A program made the position numbers and the translations under genes. Below the pieces are notes generated by a model. The model was not told the DNA's origin. It searched no databases and saw only the letters and a list, made by a program, of their open reading frames with translations. Below, in pieces: positions 59,781 through 64,000 of a stretch of DNA of 64,000 nt. Source of the DNA: Akebia trifoliata (Eukaryota; Streptophyta; Magnoliopsida; Ranunculales; Lardizabalaceae); NCBI GenBank assembly GCA_017979445.1, contig CM030706.1, positions 8,666,967 through 8,730,966 of the forward strand. Direction: 5' to 3'. Numbering within the stretch: the first letter of the stretch is position 1; every line of letters starts with the position of its first letter.

Positions 59781-60330
59781 TTAACCCCCGATGAGAAACA
59801 CTTCATCACTCATGTTCTCGCATTCTTCGCTGCTTCAGATGAAATCATTCTTGAAAACCTCGCAGGCCAATTCATAAAAGAAGTCCAAATCTCCGAGGCT
59901 TGTGCTTTCTACGGGTTTCAAATCACCATCGAAAACATCCATTCTAAGATGTACAGTCTCTTGTTGGAATCTTACATCAAGGATTCTACAGAGAAGAATT
60001 GTTGTTTCATGCAATCGAGACTGTCCCTTGTGTCGCCAAAAAAGCCGAATGGGCACTTAAATGGATTATCTATTCAGAAACCTTAGCCGAACGTATTATG
60101 GCATTCACTTGCATTGAAAGGATTTTTTTTTTCTCTCTAGTTGTTTTTGCGTGGTATTTTGGTTAAAGAAACGCGGGTTGATGTTGGGTTTGACTTTTTC
60201 AAACAAGTTAATCTCACAAGATGAAGGTTTACATTGCGTGTTTGCTTTAAAGCTTGTTGAAGTGAAACTGAGTAAGGAACGAGTCAAAGGAATCGTTGCT
60301 GACTCAGTAGAAATAGAGAGAGAGAGAGAG
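59781..60330 (+). pseudogene. Captured ribonucleotide reductase small subunit (RNR2/TSO2-type)
   Basis: From [20 protein letters not shown] at 59781, through [20 protein letters not shown] and [20 protein letters not shown] (which holds the iron-ligand E-x2-H), to [10 protein letters not shown] frame shift near 59999 moves the following residues ([20 protein letters not shown]) to another frame; another disruption near 60125 precedes [20 protein letters not shown] and [13 protein letters not shown]. The start (about 50 residues) and the last 80-100 residues are missing, and the 3' break falls in a (GA)n run at 60315-60340. R2 normally makes deoxynucleotides with the large subunit; this copy is broken. 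Confidence 0.85.
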
Positions 60331-62579
60331 AGAGAGAGAGTGAGTGAGTGATGTGTGGACGTGTGAGTTGAGTGCTGGCAGCAATATACATAAAAAAAAT
60401 TTTATTTGTTTGAAAATTCGTTTTTTTTTTTCTTTTGAATGTGTTAAAAAAATGTTCTTGAGATGTGTGTTACTGTCAGCAACATACATATTAAAAAATA
60501 AAAAATAAAAAATCATTCCTCATCTCCACAAGTACCATTCTATCATCAATTCAAAAGTTCTTGAAATCCCGATTTTTTTTGGGTCGCCAAAATAACCTTC
60601 GATTGGACCTTAAAAATTATAGACAAAATTGTGCCTATTGCAATGTTTGGATCTGATCAATCGTTATATGTCATGTTCATTGATTTGCCATAATTGATGT
60701 GTTCATGAGGTGTGCGTATTTTAATAAAACCATATGGATGGTTTTTAATCTTTCATGCTCATTGTATGCATTTATTTATATGGTGTAATACCTTTGCGTG
60801 TATGGATCCATGAATCCATTTGTTCGGAAAAGGTCCCGGGGCACACCCTACCCTGTTTTGCACACACCACATGCACGTTTACTGTTTTGCACACCTACAC
60901 GTCCCATCTCGCCAACGTGGCACTAGTGCGTGGTCTGGTCTCCCCGGAGATGCGACGTCATTCATAAAAACCACAACTCCAATCACGTACCTTAGGGTAT
61001 ATTTAACCGGGGCATCAGTACCGTCTGATCAGGTAACTCTGAAAGGTATATCGATGCACCCAGGCTGGAGTGACCTGAGCCTCTGACCTATTGTAAGCCA
61101 CACAGTCACATGCCCCTGTTGCCAACGAAGTACTAGTACGTGGTCGATCCCCTCATGGGATGCCAAACCATCTATGAAAGTTACAACTCTTGACTGGTAC
61201 CCATAGGCATATTAAGGATAATATAAGTATATTAATTACACTTCTTGGTCAAAATCAGTGCTTAAGCGAGATTCTGCTTTGATGTACTACGGTACTAGGA
61301 GGATAAACTACGTCTATTTTAGAAAAGAGGTGAGTTAAGAGTGTCTTTGCTCAAACATCGCGCGCCACCTCTGATCTGGGGATTAAACTGGCTGCTTTTG
61401 GCTTCAGAGAAGTGAGTTGAAGTTTTAGATTATCACCTATACGGTATATCAAACCAAGTCACTACGTACCATCTGATTGAGTACGCTCAAGAGGTATATG
61501 GGTGTACTTGGGCAAGGGTGGCTAAATAAAAATGCATTGCACATAGTAAGCTTAGAGTCTAGAAACCCACCCCATGTAGGTCACGACTCGAACTTATCGT
61601 GGGTGTTCCCGGGTTGTTTATTGAATGAGACTTTGTGAATGATGAGATCAGAATACATGGTTGTCCTCAATGATTAAAGTTTTTTATTTTACTTGATTAA
61701 AATGGGTGCACCGACCTAATAAAGAATCCATTTTTTGCAATAATTCATAATGACCCAGTCCATCTCGATCCAACAATCATGATGGGTCGGACCATTTAAA
61801 TCAAAATGGTATTCAAACTTTTTGTTAAATTCGGGCCTCCATCCATTTTTAAAAAATAAGTTCTCCAAAGAGAAAAATGTTTTCCAAATGAAAAATATTT
61901 TTCAGAGAAAAAATGATTTTCCAAAAGAAAATATTCTAAAAAAGAAAAGAAAATGAAGGAAAAATGACTTACAAAAGATTTATTTTTTCAAGGAAAATGA
62001 TTTACAAAAATATCTATTTTTTTGCATGGATTTTGAAAAATTACTAAAATATGTTTTCCTAAAAAATGATTGCGAAAAATAATCAGATTTGTGCAATAAA
62101 AATTTTTTCCTTTTGAATAATCATTACATGAATAAATTATTTAATGGATTGGTGCACAAAATTCGATAAAATCTCAAGGTTCATTTAAAATGTTATCAAG
62201 GGGGTAACACTGAAACTGGTTAAATCCACCTTCAATAAGGTTTAAGGGTGATCATTGTATCTAAGTTCAATCGTCAATCGTCTAGCTAGGGTTGTAAGTC
62301 TGGTCAGTTAGAACCAACGTCAGTATCAAGTCAACAGTCAGAAATGACCTCAGGATTTCTCAACATCGCCCAGTTGTTCCCTAAAGATCATAGTGCTTCA
62401 ATCCTACCGGTTGTAATCAATATCTCAGACATCAGTCCTAATCAAACTCGTGTGGGTACTTGTCTTGAGTTTTCATGAGTCATTTGGGTTAGCTCGAGTC
62501 CTTTTTTTCAGTAAGGTCATGTCTTCTTTAGATTGAGTTACTCTTTTCTTGTTAAGTCGAGTTAGTTTATCGAGTTTAT

Positions 62580-64000
62580 AGAGGTATCTGTCGCCCCATC
62601 TAAAATTGATCGGATAAAAGAAATTTTTGAATACCTCGAGCGCATTAACGAATTAACTAATAATCTGGCTTCAAAGATATATTTTTTTCTTGAACAAGAA
62701 GATAAGGGTCGGGCTCAACTTTTAATTAAGAAAGCAAAGGTCATTGATCTCGAACAAATAATAATTTCTAAAGAAATTCAAGCAAAAAATCATCCTATCC
62801 CTAGAGGAACACGAGGGGATAATGAATTTACTCAGAAATTTCAAAAGACTTGTTCACATGGTCTGATGAGGATATGTTAGGTGCAAGCTTGGGTGTTGTC
62901 TGACATGGAATAGATACTCACTCAATTAAATGAAAACACCAATGAGATCAAAGAAGATGTTACAAAACGTTTCAATGTTGTCCTCACTTCAGCTATCATA
63001 AGTCAATACAGGGTACCTTTGGGATTGATATCTGATAACGGGTTACACTTCAAAGTCAATGATTACTTTGTGTTCAAAGTTCAAGATCTGGCATCACCTC
63101 CCTACCGTCCTTAGATTAATGGAATGGTTGAAGCAAATAGCTAATAAGTGTATCAAAATAATCATCATGAAAATGTGTTAATCGCATCAGGAATGGTCAG
63201 AGAAGCTATCATTCACATTGGGGGCATATTGTACTTTAATACAGTCTTCCACTGGAGTCATTCCCTATTCTCTAGTGTATGATATGGAAGCAGTTTAACC
63301 AGTTGAAATAGAGATCCCGTATATCAAGAACTTGATGGAAAGTCAATTGTTAGAAACAAACTGAGTCCAACATCAATACAAATAACTGAACTTGACTGAA
63401 GAAAACAACTTAAAAGCTTTGTACCACGTGTAGGCTTATCAAAGAAAAGTCGCTCATGTGTTTGACGAAAAGATCAAGGTTCGTCACTTACAAGTCGAAG
63501 ATTTGGTACTCAAAGAGAATCGGACACTTATTTTTTACCCTAGAGGGAAGTTCAAACTTAATTTGAGAGATTCATCCATTAGCAAGGAAACATTACTTTG
63601 GAAAACCATCAGATTTGGTATTCAAAGAAAATCGAGTACCTATTTTTGACCCTAGGGGGAAGTTCAAACCAAATTGGGGTGGTCCGTTCATCATAAAAAA
63701 AATACTGCCTTAAAAAATCGTTAGATTTCAAGATCATGATAGATTTGAACTACCAGAGTCAACCAACCTTGACCAGATCAAACGGTACTATATTTAAGGA
63801 AGTCATCTTTTGCCGAATCAATTCTCCTATTACCCAGTTCAATATATCATTTCTCAATCCCTTTGCAGTCTTTTCAAAAAGAAAAATTATGCCTTTTTCT
63901 TTCTCAACCCGATCACCTAACGTAGGAGAGGGAAGATTCGAACTATGTTTTGGTCTGATCCCAAAATTCTGGGGTACGTAGGCAACCTGAGAAGTTACTT
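62580..64000 (+). pseudogene. Shortened gypsy pol remnant (copy 4)
   Basis: The same three blocks as copies 1 and 2: pre-RT linker (FFLEQEDKGRAQLLIKK near 62680), integrase core after the shared deletion (about 63000-63360, with stops), and C-terminal part (63458-63981). Part of the C-terminal block ('gatttggtactcaaagagaatcg' to 'gggaagttcaaac') is duplicated at 63500-63560 and 63612-63672, unique to this copy. Confidence 0.75.

Larger units (their letters stand above)
58400..64000 (+). mobile_element. Gypsy copy 4 internal region, runs off the window
   Basis: PBS-like TGGTGACTCCACC at 58401, the same leader as copies 1-3 up to the CT-rich tract (59317-59341), then a different cargo (about 59342-60500), then the common noncoding block from about 60515 and a shortened pol from 62580. 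A leader segment is duplicated: 58975-59110 and 59125-59300 both contain 'gtgatg.gctaagaaa', 'gttgttt/gttca-gtgatgagga' and 'gtggggtgcc/gtgtggtgtgcc'. Confidence 0.82.

Noticed and set aside
1..64000. tRNA, rRNA or other structured RNA genes
   Set aside because: I saw no tRNA T-loop/acceptor combination or rRNA sequence on either strand; the PBS motifs only pair with a tRNA end.

Overview
The window is repeat-dominated, AT-rich plant nuclear DNA, most likely from a dicot-type angiosperm. The evidence is a two-exon family-1 UDP-glycosyltransferase with GT..AG splice sites, plant-type CACTA, hAT, PIF/Harbinger and Mutator-like elements, copia and Ty3/gypsy remnants, and fragments of plant nuclear genes. 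The species cannot be named from the sequence. A run of 100 N at 30703-30802 is an assembly gap of unknown true size.

Backbone: the original locus is a tandem duplication around a UDP-glycosyltransferase gene (48094-50795, minus strand, UGT83A-like). DNA upstream of the gene (51236 to about 52580) reappears at the left side of the window, split into three pieces (1-836, 30803-31097, 47568 to about 47789). Copy B at 51.2-52.6 kb is uninterrupted and serves as an internal empty-site control. A second UGT copy is predicted just left of base 1. The gene itself carries a net 5-base insertion inside the UDP-sugar binding motif.

Insertion 1 (about 837-30802): the left end of a CACTA element (family 2) lies at 837. 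Nested in it is a head-to-tail array of a non-autonomous Ty3/gypsy LTR retrotransposon: LTR 1707-4022, internal, LTR 13108-14633, internal, LTR 25683-27228, internal, gap. A fourth copy runs from 56751 off the right edge. These elements have lost most of reverse transcriptase and the front of integrase. Each has a cargo slot after a CT-rich tract: copies 1-3 carry a leader plus the first codons of an ELF6-like JmjN gene, and copy 4 carries most of a ribonucleotide reductase small subunit.

Insertion 2 (31098-47567): a 16.47-kb CACTA element with 14-bp ends, a CAT target duplication and arrays of a palindromic GCGGATATTAATATCCGC-type motif at both ends. Inside it, on the minus strand, are intron-containing pieces of host genes: NADP-isocitrate dehydrogenase, a coiled-coil protein, glucose-6-phosphate dehydrogenase and a PMT-type methyltransferase. 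Some are joined to each other. No transposase was recognised.

Right side (52.6-56.7 kb): decayed copia pieces and a three-deep nest of a foldback element, a hAT-like element and a second foldback element, followed by gypsy copy 4. Apart from the UGT I see no gene likely to be functional. The interest lies in repeated capture and shuffling of host exons by two unrelated transposon types, with an empty site present to prove one insertion.
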